From positions 1-64,000 of the forward strand of contig JACAEX010000043.1 of assembly GCA_013388635.1 (NCBI GenBank): a stretch of 64,000 bases of DNA, in the 5' to 3' direction. Shown here one piece after another: positions 33,890-41,840 of the stretch; the first letter of the stretch is position 1, and the number at the start of each line of letters is the position of its first letter. The notes beneath the pieces are model-generated. The model had not been told where the DNA came from and made no database searches. It was given only the letters and a program-made list of their open reading frames with translations. The translations under genes and the position numbers were made by a program. The stretch is from Syntrophaceae bacterium (GTDB lineage Bacteria; Desulfobacterota; BSN033; UBA1163).

Positions 33890-35848
33890 CTATACATTCC
33901 TTCCTGCCTCAAATCCTTCTCTTACCGCCTCTAAGATGCCTCTTGGCTTCACACAGTCCCCGACCTTCACAACCTTTATTCCCGCCCGGACCAGTTCATC
34001 ATAAAGCCCGTCGTTCGGTTCAGCGCCGACCGCAAAGACAAGCGTCCCGATCTGAACCCTGATCTTCTCACTTCCCTGTTTCAGTACTGCGAGCTCTCTC
34101 TCCATCCCAAGGAGCTCGGTTCCAGTATAAACCTCGACGCCCTTCTCTTTAAACCTCATATTGAAATAGGTCTTTGTATCCGCGTCTGCTCCTGCTGCAA
34201 TCTCCGGAAGGACTTCCACAAGGATCACCCTCATCCCTCTCTCACCAAGGTGATCAGCGGTCTCACAGCCGACAAGACCTGCTCCGAGCACCAGGCAAAC
34301 CCCTTCTGGCTCTTTCTCACCAGAGAGGATTTCCCACGCTGTCATCGTACGGATCTTCTCCACACCGGGGATATGTTGAGATCGGGGCTGAGCCCCTGTC
34401 GCCAATATCACACCATCAGGCCGACCTCTCTTAATAAAGGACCCCACAGCCTTTCTTCCCATCACCACCTTCACCTCTGTCCGCTTGAGCCGGTTGAGGA
34501 GAAATGTCTTGAACGCCTCGATCTCTTTCCTCCCCGGAGGAATCGAAGCCAAATTCAGTTGGCCTCCCAAATCTTTGCTCCTCTCTATAACCGAGACCCT
34601 GTGCCCTCTCTCCCAGGCCGCATGAGCAGCCTCCAAACCTGCTGGACCTGCTCCGACCACGAAGATCTTTTTCCCCCTAACCTCTGGCTCAGGAAAGGCC
34701 TCCTTTTCCCGGCCAAGCAGAGGATTGACCGAACACTGGATGTCCAGCTGTTCAAAGATCCGTTTGTAGCATCCTTCATTACAGGCAATGCAGGGTCTGA
34801 TCCAGTCCTCCTTACCCTCTGAGGCCTTCTGGGGAAGATAAGGATCGGCAAGAAGCGGTCGGCCCATGGCGACCAGGTCGGCTTTGCCTTGAACAATAAT
34901 CTCTTCTGCTAATGCAGGATGATTGATCCTCCCCACGGTGATGACCGGGATCCGAAGGGCCTGCTTCATATGAGCCGCCAGCGGGACGAGACATCCGTGT
35001 CCGGTCATCATCGGCAGTGTCCGCAATATCTTGTGGGGCTCGTTCAAGTCGCCCAACTTCTTTGCTCCAACCGAGCCAGCCGAAACCATGATCGCATCGA
35101 TTCCTGCCTCCTGGCTAAGAAGGGCAACCTGGGTCATCTCCTCCAAGCCCAATCCTCCCTCAATGAACTCGTCTCCGCTGACCTTGATGGTGAGCGGAAA
35201 ATCCTTTCCCAGCCGCTTCTTTATTCCATGAACGACCTCCAGAAGGAAACGACTTCGCCCTGAAAGATCTCCTCCGTATTCGTCACTTCTTCGATTGGAA
35301 AGGGGGGAGAGAAAAGAGGGAATGAGATATCCGTGTGCGCTGTGGATATCCACGCCGTCAAACCCGGCCTCCCTGGCTCGGATCGCTGCTTCAATGTGTG
35401 CTTCGATCAGATCTCTGACCTCTTCTCTTGTGAGAGACCGTGGGACCTCTGCCCCGGGGTAGGCTGGCAGATCGGAAGGAGCCACAGGCCGAAGTCCGGT
35501 CACCTTCGAATTCGCCCTTCCTCCGGCATGATGAATCTGGATGAAGATCTTAACATCGTTATTCAATCGATGAACCATGTCAGTCAACTGACGCAGCCTT
35601 TTGACATGTTCTTCAGAGACAAGGCCGAGCTGATTCCTGTAGCCCCTGCCCTCGGCCGTGAAGAATGTCCCTTCGACGACGATCAGGCCAACCCCTCCTT
35701 TTGCCCTCTCCACGTAGTAATGAATGAGTTTGTCCGTGGCGAGGCCCTCCTCCGTGGCGTAGTTCATCGTCATGGGAGACATGACCAGCCGGTTCTTGAG
35801 CATGAGACTTCCTAACTGACAGGGTTGAAACAGATTGGGATATTTCAT
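33890..35848 (-). CDS. 2,4-dienoyl-CoA reductase-like NADH:flavin oxidoreductase (FMN/[4Fe-4S]/FAD)
   Basis: A 652-residue complete ene-reductase. The FMN-binding TIM barrel covers 1-330 (NRLVMSPMTMNYATEEG, FIQIHHAGGRA, GVDIHSAHGYLIPSFLSP, GRPLLADPYLP). A [4Fe-4S] cysteine set CxxCxxxC...C (CIACNEGC and QCSVNP) lies near 335-355. The FAD domain begins VVGAGPAGLEAAHAA near 380 and the NAD domain VLGAGLVGCETADHL near 515. It would reduce a C=C bond conjugated to a carbonyl or thioester with NAD(P)H. ATG 35848 has GGAGGAG upstream and overlaps the stop of the upstream oxidoreductase gene (ATGA), linking it to the CooS-like cluster. Confidence 0.9.
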   Translation of the reverse strand: MKYPNLFQPCQLGSLMLKNRLVMSPMTMNYATEEGLATDKLIHYYVERAKGGVGLIVVEGTFFTAEGRGYRNQLGLVSEEHVKRLRQLTDMVHRLNNDVKIFIQIHHAGGRANSKVTGLRPVAPSDLPAYPGAEVPRSLTREEVRDLIEAHIEAAIRAREAGFDGVDIHSAHGYLIPSFLSPLSNRRSDEYGGDLSGRSRFLLEVVHGIKKRLGKDFPLTIKVSGDEFIEGGLGLEEMTQVALLSQEAGIDAIMVSAGSVGAKKLGDLNEPHKILRTLPMMTGHGCLVPLAAHMKQALRIPVITVGRINHPALAEEIIVQGKADLVAMGRPLLADPYLPQKASEGKEDWIRPCIACNEGCYKRIFEQLDIQCSVNPLLGREKEAFPEPEVRGKKIFVVGAGPAGLEAAHAAWERGHRVSVIERSKDLGGQLNLASIPPGRKEIEAFKTFLLNRLKRTEVKVVMGRKAVGSFIKRGRPDGVILATGAQPRSQHIPGVEKIRTMTAWEILSGEKEPEGVCLVLGAGLVGCETADHLGERGMRVILVEVLPEIAAGADADTKTYFNMRFKEKGVEVYTGTELLGMERELAVLKQGSEKIRVQIGTLVFAVGAEPNDGLYDELVRAGIKVVKVGDCVKPRGILEAVREGFEAGRNV

Positions 35849-37143
35849 AGGCTCCTCCAATTTCCTCCGGCCCTCTCAAAAAGAAATCCGTGATCGAAAC
35901 CGAGATGCGGGGGGAGATCATGTCGGAATGTCCGAGAAGAGAGAAGACGACCCCATTCATTCGGGGATAACTCAACCCCCCTCTTCATCAGACTCAGGAG
36001 AAAGCCAGCTCCAGAAACATCTCCGACCAAAATGAATCCGATCAAACTCCCTTCTCTGATCACCATCTTCCGGTAGGATTCACGGGTTTCATCAACTAAC
36101 CCATCGATGTCAGCCTGACCTTCGACATACGGATGGCCGGCAGCCATCACCTGGAGGCCAAAAAGAGAGATGGCGTTGAGATTGAAATTCTGAAGACACC
36201 TCTGATCTCCTCCGGCCATATTCGAACCAGCTACCCTTCCCTGCCTGGCCGCGGCAGACCAGGTGGCATGATTCACCCGTTCGGACGTGATCGGGTCAAT
36301 GGTCAGGGCCACGTCTCCGGCTGCATAGACGCCGGAAACGTTTGTCTCCATCCGCTCATCTACTAAGACCCCCTCTCGAAAATCAACTCCTGAGTTGGCG
36401 AGAAACTGGATGTTCGGCCTCACCCCCACAGCCTCGATCACCCTCTGGCAGGGAAATATACGTCCATCTCTCAACCGCACTCCTGAGACCCAGCCCTTCT
36501 GATTCAGAATCTCAACGACCTCCACATCTGTTTCGATCCCCACGCCTTCCTGTCGCAGCCTTTCCTCAACGAGCCGGGATGCCCTCAGATCGAAGATCCG
36601 GGCTGCTAATTTGCGTTCCTTCTCAAGCACCGTCACGCGAAGACCTCGCTCTTTGAGGTGGCATGCCAATTTCAGACCGATGAAACCTCCTCCAATGATC
36701 ACGACCTCCCTCAGATCCCGCTCTCCCTGGAAAATCATCTCCGCATCACGCCGATTTCGAAGCGAGGCCACTCCTCTCGACTCCTTCCCGGGAATGGGGA
36801 GAGAGATAGGAGAAGCGCCTGTGGCGATCAAGAGCCGTTCATACGAAATCTCATCCCCATCCGAGAGCTTCACTTTTCTCGCGACGCCATCGAGCGAAAC
36901 GACCTTTCTGCCCAACCAGAGGTCAATCCTTCTCATCTCAGCCCAGGAGGGGTCACGAAAGAGAAGCCCCTCTTCGGAGAGGTGGCCTGCTATCCAGTAG
37001 GTCAGCATCACAGGAGAAAGAGCTGGGTTTTCATCTTCCGAAACCATAGTAATGGTCCCTTCCGAATCCCGCGGCCGGATCGCCTCCGCAGCAAAGATGC
37101 CTGCAGGTCCGCTGCCGATAATCAGATATTCCAATCTTTTCAC
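35845..37143 (-). CDS. NAD(P)/FAD-dependent oxidoreductase (CODH-cluster FNOR type)
   Basis: A 432-residue flavoprotein of the pyridine-nucleotide disulfide oxidoreductase class II fold. The first FAD motif LIIGSGPAGIFAAEAI is at 7-22, the NAD motif VVIIGGGFIGLKLACHL at about 146-162, and GVYAAGDVAL closes the FAD site near 272. There is no CxxC redox pair. Similar enzymes sit beside cooF and cooS in many genomes and are thought to pass electrons between the CooF ferredoxin and NAD(P). The GTG start follows GGAGGAGATC. It overlaps the downstream ene-reductase by ATGA, and an out-of-frame continuation of the CooS-like gene ends exactly at its GTG. Confidence 0.87.
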   Translation of the reverse strand: MKRLEYLIIGSGPAGIFAAEAIRPRDSEGTITMVSEDENPALSPVMLTYWIAGHLSEEGLLFRDPSWAEMRRIDLWLGRKVVSLDGVARKVKLSDGDEISYERLLIATGASPISLPIPGKESRGVASLRNRRDAEMIFQGERDLREVVIIGGGFIGLKLACHLKERGLRVTVLEKERKLAARIFDLRASRLVEERLRQEGVGIETDVEVVEILNQKGWVSGVRLRDGRIFPCQRVIEAVGVRPNIQFLANSGVDFREGVLVDERMETNVSGVYAAGDVALTIDPITSERVNHATWSAAARQGRVAGSNMAGGDQRCLQNFNLNAISLFGLQVMAAGHPYVEGQADIDGLVDETRESYRKMVIREGSLIGFILVGDVSGAGFLLSLMKRGVELSPNEWGRLLSSRTFRHDLPPHLGFDHGFLFERAGGNWRSL

Positions 37144-37200
37144 TCGGAGATCTCCTCCAGGATCTGAAAGATGGCCCCGGCTGGGATCAGTTCCCTCCCT

Positions 37201-38235
37201 TCACGAAAGAAGATAGACGTTACCGAACCTCTTCCTTAAGGTCTCTGTGAAGAACTTCTCCACCCGCTCACTCCCGTGAATGGGAAGGCCTGGAGAGGAT
37301 AAGACATTGAATCCCAGTGCCAGCGCACCCAGGGTCCAGGTCGCCCGTGGAGATGAAATCAATGTTGTCGTCTTCATCCCGGCTACAGGAATGGACCATT
37401 TCTCGTATAGCCTTCGGCCAATCTCCAAAAGAAACCCAGCGCTCTTAATAGAAAGGGTTGGGACCTCGCCTTTGACCGATTCCTTTAACTTCTGCACCAC
37501 CCCGTCGATCCATTCTTTCGAACCATACCTCTCGTCCTGAACAGTGATGATCACCGGAGAAAGATCGGATGAAACTCCAGCTAAGGTATCAAGCGCTTCT
37601 ATTTGATCCGGGCCTTCTAAATCGGTCAAACCCTTCATATCCCTCTCGATCTCCTCGCAGACAATCCGGATGGTCGATATCTGAAGACATCTCCAGAGAA
37701 TCTCCTCAACATCTGAAGATTCCCTCGAACCCGAGTGGATCGAATCAATAAGGTATCCCATTAAGGGATCAGGAGGAAAAGCCTGTTGGTATAGAGAGGG
37801 AAAAATCCTTTCCGGGCAAAGATTCTTAAGAATGGATCGTTTCCGAGATACCGGCGAAAGGAGGTTTTCTGCCTCTATGGAGAAGTAACGACCCAGGGCC
37901 TTTCCCGTGGTCTTTGGGGAAAGAGCATACTTTTCAATGATCCTGCTCCGGAATCCAGAGGAGGCACGTCTTCTGGCATGGGTCTCTGGCCCGAGAGAGG
38001 AAAATCTTTCTATCGCCCTCCTCAGGGAGCCCAACCCCTCCAGGATCTCTCCCCCGACCAGCCTGAGAAGGTTTTTAGCGACGATCCGATCAGGACCCTC
38101 TCCGCACTGCCCTTTCTCCGAATCCTTCTCAAAAGGGCTGATGCGACATGGACCAAGGAGGCAGGAAGAGCAGCAGAGGCCGAGAAGGCCATATCCACAG
38201 GGTGGAACTCCCTCCCCCCTTTCACGTCGCCTCAT
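37201..38235 (-). CDS. CooS-like protein with D- and B-cluster cysteines but no C-cluster
   Basis: A 344-residue protein related to the nickel carbon-monoxide dehydrogenase CooS (normally about 630). The N-terminus CGYGLLGLCCSSCLLGPCRI has C13, C21, C22, C25, C30 and C44. The spacing 8-1-3-5-14 is identical to C39, C47, C48, C51, C56 and C70 of Carboxydothermus CooS-II, the D-cluster and B-cluster ligands. The following GPDRIVAKNLLRLV matches the next CooS helix. The C-terminus (GFNVLSSPGLPIHGSERVEKF) resembles the CooS C-terminal domain. Only three other cysteines (140, 183, 193) exist, so the six-ligand nickel-iron C-cluster cannot form. CO oxidation is therefore unlikely; electron wiring or scaffolding is an inference. 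The start overlaps the CooF-like stop by 14 bases. Confidence 0.78.
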   Translation of the reverse strand: MRRRERGEGVPPCGYGLLGLCCSSCLLGPCRISPFEKDSEKGQCGEGPDRIVAKNLLRLVGGEILEGLGSLRRAIERFSSLGPETHARRRASSGFRSRIIEKYALSPKTTGKALGRYFSIEAENLLSPVSRKRSILKNLCPERIFPSLYQQAFPPDPLMGYLIDSIHSGSRESSDVEEILWRCLQISTIRIVCEEIERDMKGLTDLEGPDQIEALDTLAGVSSDLSPVIITVQDERYGSKEWIDGVVQKLKESVKGEVPTLSIKSAGFLLEIGRRLYEKWSIPVAGMKTTTLISSPRATWTLGALALGFNVLSSPGLPIHGSERVEKFFTETLRKRFGNVYLLS

Positions 38236-38722
38236 GTGACTCCCCCATCATCGAGATCATCCTCTTTCTTTTCGCCTGGACAAAAGAAGTGATCTCCTGA
38301 AAGACAAGGGCCTCGGTCTGACAGGCCTCGACACAGGGAGGGATTTCTCTCTCAGGACAGAGATTACATTTACTGACACGCTCTTCCTTCTCATCATATC
38401 TCAGGGCATCATAAGGACAGACCAGGATACAGGATCCACATCCTACACAGCTTTCTCGCTGATGAAAGACTCCTGCCCCTCCTTCTGTTTGAACCAGACT
38501 GCCGGTGACACATGCCTCCACGCAGGGCGCAGAGACGCATTGCTCGCATTTCCAAACCCAGGGGGTCCCCTGGAAGAACGTTAGCCTCATCCTCTGGAGC
38601 GGTGCCTTGTCGTGAGGGATCTCTCGAGGATTCGAAACCCTGAGAGACTCCATCTCACAGGCCAGGACACAGGATTGGCATAACATGCATCGTTCAGGAC
38701 GAAAAAAAATCTTCCGCCTCAT
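38222..38722 (-). CDS. CooF-like four-cluster ferredoxin
   Basis: A 166-residue polyferredoxin with 16 cysteines in four groups: C12-C15-C18-C22, C59-C62-C67-C71, C92-C95-C98-C102, and C119-C122-C130-C134. That gives four [4Fe-4S] clusters as in CooF/HycB/DmsB-type subunits. It would carry electrons between the CooS-like partner and the NAD/FAD oxidoreductase. The opening KIFFRPERCMLCQSC is typical of CooF. ATG 38722 (with AGGA 10 bases upstream) is chosen over a GTG at 38758 that lies at the edge of repeat copy B. It overlaps the CooS-like gene by 14 bases. Confidence 0.85.
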   Translation of the reverse strand: MRRKIFFRPERCMLCQSCVLACEMESLRVSNPREIPHDKAPLQRMRLTFFQGTPWVWKCEQCVSAPCVEACVTGSLVQTEGGAGVFHQRESCVGCGSCILVCPYDALRYDEKEERVSKCNLCPEREIPPCVEACQTEALVFQEITSFVQAKRKRMISMMGESHEAT

Positions 38723-38732
38723 AGTAAAGGGA

Positions 38733-38857
38733 TCCTCGAATAATTCCAAATTCGTCACTCCTGCCCCGTATTAAGTACGGGGTAAACTCCGGCAGGAGTC
38801 CAGTGGTTTCAACAGGTTCTGGATTCCGGCCTTCGCCGGAATGACATTTTTAGAGGT
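38733..38857. repeat. 125-bp MITE-like repeat, copy B
   Basis: Same length, orientation and layout as copy A at 2344-2468. The outer hairpin is ACTCCTGCC...GGCAGGAGT and the second hairpin ATTCCGGC-cttc-GCCGGAAT. Both differ from copy A by paired changes that keep the stems intact. The right terminus TTAGAGGT is conserved; the left terminus has drifted (TCCTCGAA). It lies between the CooF-like gene and the end of the aldehyde ferredoxin oxidoreductase gene. Confidence 0.85.
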
Positions 38858-38900
38858 TGTCTAAAGTTTTTTGGTCATTGCTAATTGATCATTGATCTCT

Positions 38901-40787
38901 TTACGGTAGCCCCAGAGAGGCAAGCTTCTCAGGAGTTGGGACCCCTGTCCTCTTATCCCAGCCCCTTGCCTCGTAATACTCATCCAGCAACCGATCATAA
39001 TCATCCCGATTCAGTTTGGACCCCTTGCCAGGACCGTCGGGCATCGGCTCCTCAAAGAAACGCGAAGGGGGATAGTCCGCTTCCCTGCCAAACCCTTCCC
39101 GGACATTGAAGAGCTTCTCCACATTGTAGACACGCTCTCCGCAGCGGAGAAGTTCTTCGCCCCTCATCGGAAGGCCGGTCGCAGCGACGAAGACCTCGTT
39201 CGCCAGGTCCAAACCCCGTTTGATCAGCATGGGGAAACTCCGCGATCGGTACCAGGCAAAAACACAGAGGCCCATCAGGTTCGCTATGGTGATCCAGTTT
39301 TCACTCCATGCGACCATCCTCCCCTTACCCTCCAGACCATGAAGTTCGCTGACAGCAGGAGTCCCGAAGAAGGCCGCCGATTCTTCTGGTTTAATGAACT
39401 CGTCGATGTAGGGAAAGCCACGGAGATGGCAGGAACCCCGGGTGGCCACAGCATAGGTGAGGGCTCGGGTGGGTAGGCTTCGCGGATCGCTCGCATCCAC
39501 CTCCAGCCCTTTGACGTGGATCGCATAATAATCGGCGTCCAATCGCTGACCCATGATCCTCGTCCCCTCAGCTAAGAGATCTCCGAAGCCCTTCCGAAAA
39601 GGGATCTTCTCGATGAAGTGAAGGAGGGCCTCTCCGTTTCCGAAGACAAGCTCCGCGCCATCCACCTGATCCTTTGTGAGCCTCCCACGCTCATAGAGCT
39701 CCATGGCCATGGCAATGGTGGAACCAGCTGTCTGTTCGTCGATGCCAAATTCATCGCAGAGAAAGTGCGCGCGGAGGATCACGGCTGGATCAGTGACGTA
39801 GGTCTTTGCTCCCAGGGCATTGATCGTGTCGTACTCCGGGCCTTTCGTATAAGTCGGCCCAAGAGGGCCTTCCTGGATAACCGAATACCTCCGGCACCGA
39901 ACCATGCAGCCCATACATCCCATCACCTTCAATAAGAACTTTTCTCTGAAGGCCTCGCCGCTGATCTTCTCCCACTGATCGATCGTAGCCCTCTGAAAGT
40001 TCTTCGCACCCCAGATGCCCAGTTTCTGGCGATGGGCCACTAAGTTCGGGGTCCCCAATCGGCGCAATCCTTCGGTCCAGACCTCTCCTGCAAGGGTCTC
40101 CCGATAGGCATCGATCGCCTCTTTGAATCGCCTGGGATCGGCGATCTTAACATCTTGGGTTCCACGGACCACCACGGCCTTCAGCAGTTTCGAACCCAGT
40201 ACCGCCCCGACTCCCGTCCTTCCTCCGACGCTCTCTTCATCCGTGACGACGCAGGCGTATCGAACCAGATTCTCTCCTCCGGGACCGATGGCCAGAATAT
40301 GGATGTCGTCATCTCCGATCTCCTCCTTCAGCCTATCGTTCGTCTCGTGGATCCTCAGCCCCCAGAGATGCTTGGCCGGCCGGAGCTCGGCCTTTCCGTC
40401 CTCGACCCAGAGATAGACGGGCATGGCCGATCTTCCCCGAAGAACGATCGCATCGAAGCCGGCATACTTAAGCTCCGGTGCCCAGTAACCTCCAGAGCTG
40501 GCGTCTCCGATCGCTCCGGTGAGCGGAGATTTCGAGGCCACGATCAGACGACTGGCCGAAGGTGCGGGTGTGCCATTTAAGGGCCCTGCCGCCAGGATGA
40601 CCAGATTATCAGGAGAGAGCGGATCTATCCCTGACTTCAATCCGTCAAATAAGATTCTCGAGCTGAACCCTCTTCCGCCGATATAGTTCAGGGCGAAGTC
40701 TCGATCCAGTGGCCCCTTTTGAACCGAGCCATCGGTCAGGTCCACATATAGAATTTGTCCGGCATACCCTCCAGCAAAGACGCCCAT
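38901..40787 (-). CDS. aor: tungsten-type aldehyde ferredoxin oxidoreductase
   Basis: A 628-residue AOR-family enzyme that oxidises aldehydes to acids (or runs in reverse) using a bis-pterin tungsten or molybdenum cofactor and ferredoxin. The N-terminal pterin domain has GQILYVDLTDGS, YIGGRGFSSRILF and APSASRLIVASKSPLTG. The [4Fe-4S] ligands are CxxCxxxC in MGCMGCMVRCRR near 295 and a distal cysteine in NLMGLCVF near 510. GLEVDASDPRSLPTRALTYA is the second pterin-site signature. ATG 40787 with GAGGGG upstream is preferred over a GTG six codons earlier. It is the third gene of an operon with a MoaD-like protein and a ferredoxin. Confidence 0.93.
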   Translation of the reverse strand: MGVFAGGYAGQILYVDLTDGSVQKGPLDRDFALNYIGGRGFSSRILFDGLKSGIDPLSPDNLVILAAGPLNGTPAPSASRLIVASKSPLTGAIGDASSGGYWAPELKYAGFDAIVLRGRSAMPVYLWVEDGKAELRPAKHLWGLRIHETNDRLKEEIGDDDIHILAIGPGGENLVRYACVVTDEESVGGRTGVGAVLGSKLLKAVVVRGTQDVKIADPRRFKEAIDAYRETLAGEVWTEGLRRLGTPNLVAHRQKLGIWGAKNFQRATIDQWEKISGEAFREKFLLKVMGCMGCMVRCRRYSVIQEGPLGPTYTKGPEYDTINALGAKTYVTDPAVILRAHFLCDEFGIDEQTAGSTIAMAMELYERGRLTKDQVDGAELVFGNGEALLHFIEKIPFRKGFGDLLAEGTRIMGQRLDADYYAIHVKGLEVDASDPRSLPTRALTYAVATRGSCHLRGFPYIDEFIKPEESAAFFGTPAVSELHGLEGKGRMVAWSENWITIANLMGLCVFAWYRSRSFPMLIKRGLDLANEVFVAATGLPMRGEELLRCGERVYNVEKLFNVREGFGREADYPPSRFFEEPMPDGPGKGSKLNRDDYDRLLDEYYEARGWDKRTGVPTPEKLASLGLP

Positions 40788-40808
40788 CTCAGCCCCTCTT
40801 ATCACAGA

Positions 40809-41300
40809 TCACTCATTGCCAGCTGTCCCGAGGAATTTTGCAAACTGTTTCATCCGGTGCGAGGCCAGTTGACCGCCATCGGTCAGCTTCAAGACCTTGG
40901 CCGGACAGTAGGCAACACATTGCGGATCCCCGCCACAGAGATCACACTTGGATGCCACCCCATCCACCGGGTCCAGGATCACCGCTCCTGCCGGGCAGGC
41001 ATTGACGCACATCGCACAACCGATACAGAGGTCTTTGTTGACCAGAACCATGCCGTCCGTCTCTTTCCGGTAAAGGGCCCCGGTAGGACAGATCTTCATA
41101 CATGGCGCATCCTGACAATTGAGGCAGGTCACAGGAATATCCTCTCCCTTGCCCATCACCATCACCCTGATCCGGCTTCGCCTCGGGTTGCCAACCTGAT
41201 GGTGGTGAAACGCACAGATCAGCTCGCACAGCCGACAACGGCTGCAGATCTTTTCTGGATCCCTTCGATCTTCGAAATAGCCAATCCTTTCTTTGGCCAT
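40809..41300 (-). CDS. four-cluster ferredoxin partner of the aldehyde oxidoreductase
   Basis: A 163-residue polyferredoxin with 16 cysteines: CSRCRLCELIC near 19, CLNCQDAPCMKICP near 59, CIGCAMCVNACP near 92 and CDLCGGDPQCVAYCP near 118. These would hold four [4Fe-4S] clusters. Polyferredoxins of this DmsB/HycB type accompany AOR in many anaerobes and are its likely electron acceptor. ATG 41300 after GGGGGGATGAG is preferred over a GTG at 41318. The gene overlaps or abuts the MoaD-like gene upstream and precedes aor by about 20 bases. Confidence 0.88.
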   Translation of the reverse strand: MAKERIGYFEDRRDPEKICSRCRLCELICAFHHHQVGNPRRSRIRVMVMGKGEDIPVTCLNCQDAPCMKICPTGALYRKETDGMVLVNKDLCIGCAMCVNACPAGAVILDPVDGVASKCDLCGGDPQCVAYCPAKVLKLTDGGQLASHRMKQFAKFLGTAGNE

Positions 41301-41301
41301 C

Positions 41302-41604
41302 TCATCCCCCCGACACAAAATATAACAGACTGACCCGATCGCCCTCCATCAGTCGAACCTCCTTCTGGCTGAGGGCGACTCCTGTGTAGATCTGATCATT
41401 GACCATGACCATCAATCCCGGCATCACGGACCCCTCTCCTTTCTCAAAAAGAAGATCCTTCATCCTCTCTCCATATTCGAGAGAAAGGCGCATACAGAGC
41501 CCTTGGACTGTCGCCTCCTCCTCTTTCAACTGGATCGTGAAAAGGGGAGAGGGACATAGGGATTGGAAGACAGGGGACAGCTCAACACGGACCGTGATAG
41601 ACAT
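41302..41604 (-). CDS. MoaD/ThiS-like ubiquitin-fold sulfur carrier of the AOR operon
   Basis: A 100-residue beta-grasp protein ending in the diglycine FVSGG that is adenylated and thiocarboxylated in MoaD/ThiS proteins. The body has ITVRVELSPVFQSL and VMVNDQIYTGVALSQKEV, followed by GDRVSLLYFVSGG, all typical of the fold. Such genes are often found with AOR-type enzymes and are thought to serve their pterin cofactor. ATG 41604, after GGAGAAG, removes a 15-residue upstream extension. It is the first gene of the AOR operon and is divergent from gntR. Confidence 0.85.
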   Translation of the reverse strand: MSITVRVELSPVFQSLCPSPLFTIQLKEEEATVQGLCMRLSLEYGERMKDLLFEKGEGSVMPGLMVMVNDQIYTGVALSQKEVRLMEGDRVSLLYFVSGG

Positions 41605-41689
41605 CAGACGAACTTCTCCGTCCGGAACCCCTTCGTTCCCCTTTCTCAATCCGATCCGGAGTCTGAGGCTTCGAGAAAAGTCTAACAGA

Positions 41690-41699
41690 TTGCATACAA
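41690..41699. promoter_or_regulatory. candidate GntR operator, AOR side
   Basis: TTGCATACAA lies downstream of the putative minus-strand -10 box. It differs at two positions from TTGTATACAC, which sits in the gntR promoter. FadR-subfamily GntR regulators bind short GTATAC-cored palindromes. Confidence 0.4.
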
Positions 41700-41723
41700 T
41701 TTGGTCTGAATCCAGAATCTATC

Positions 41724-41750
41724 TTTATAATCCCTTTCGAGACTTGTCAA
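41724..41750 (-). promoter_or_regulatory. putative promoter of the AOR operon
   Basis: On the minus strand TTGACA (41750-41745) and TATAAA (41729-41724) are separated by 15 bases, slightly short of optimum. It would give a leader of about 110 bases before the MoaD-like gene. Confidence 0.4.
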
Positions 41751-41810
41751 GTGAAATCTCTCTGGGAGGGCCTCTTTATGCTGTGCTCTCATCTCTTGAT
41801 CAAAAAAAGC

Positions 41811-41839
41811 TTGACAAACTAAGGACGAATTTGTATACA
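41811..41839 (+). promoter_or_regulatory. sigma70 promoter of gntR
   Basis: TTGACA (41811-41816), a 17-base spacer and TATACA (41834-41839) lie about 40 bases before the GntR start codon. The -10 box overlaps the operator-like TTGTATACAC (41831-41840), consistent with autorepression. Confidence 0.7.
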
Positions 41840-41840
41840 C
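41831..41840. promoter_or_regulatory. candidate GntR operator, gntR side
   Basis: TTGTATACAC contains the palindromic core GTATAC and overlaps the -10 element of the gntR promoter. A near copy is at 41690-41699 in the divergent promoter region. Confidence 0.45.

Noticed and set aside
37201-38235. Classifying the CooS-like protein as a functional carbon-monoxide dehydrogenase
   Set aside because: The C-cluster histidine and cysteines have no counterparts in the 344-residue product, so CO chemistry is not supported.
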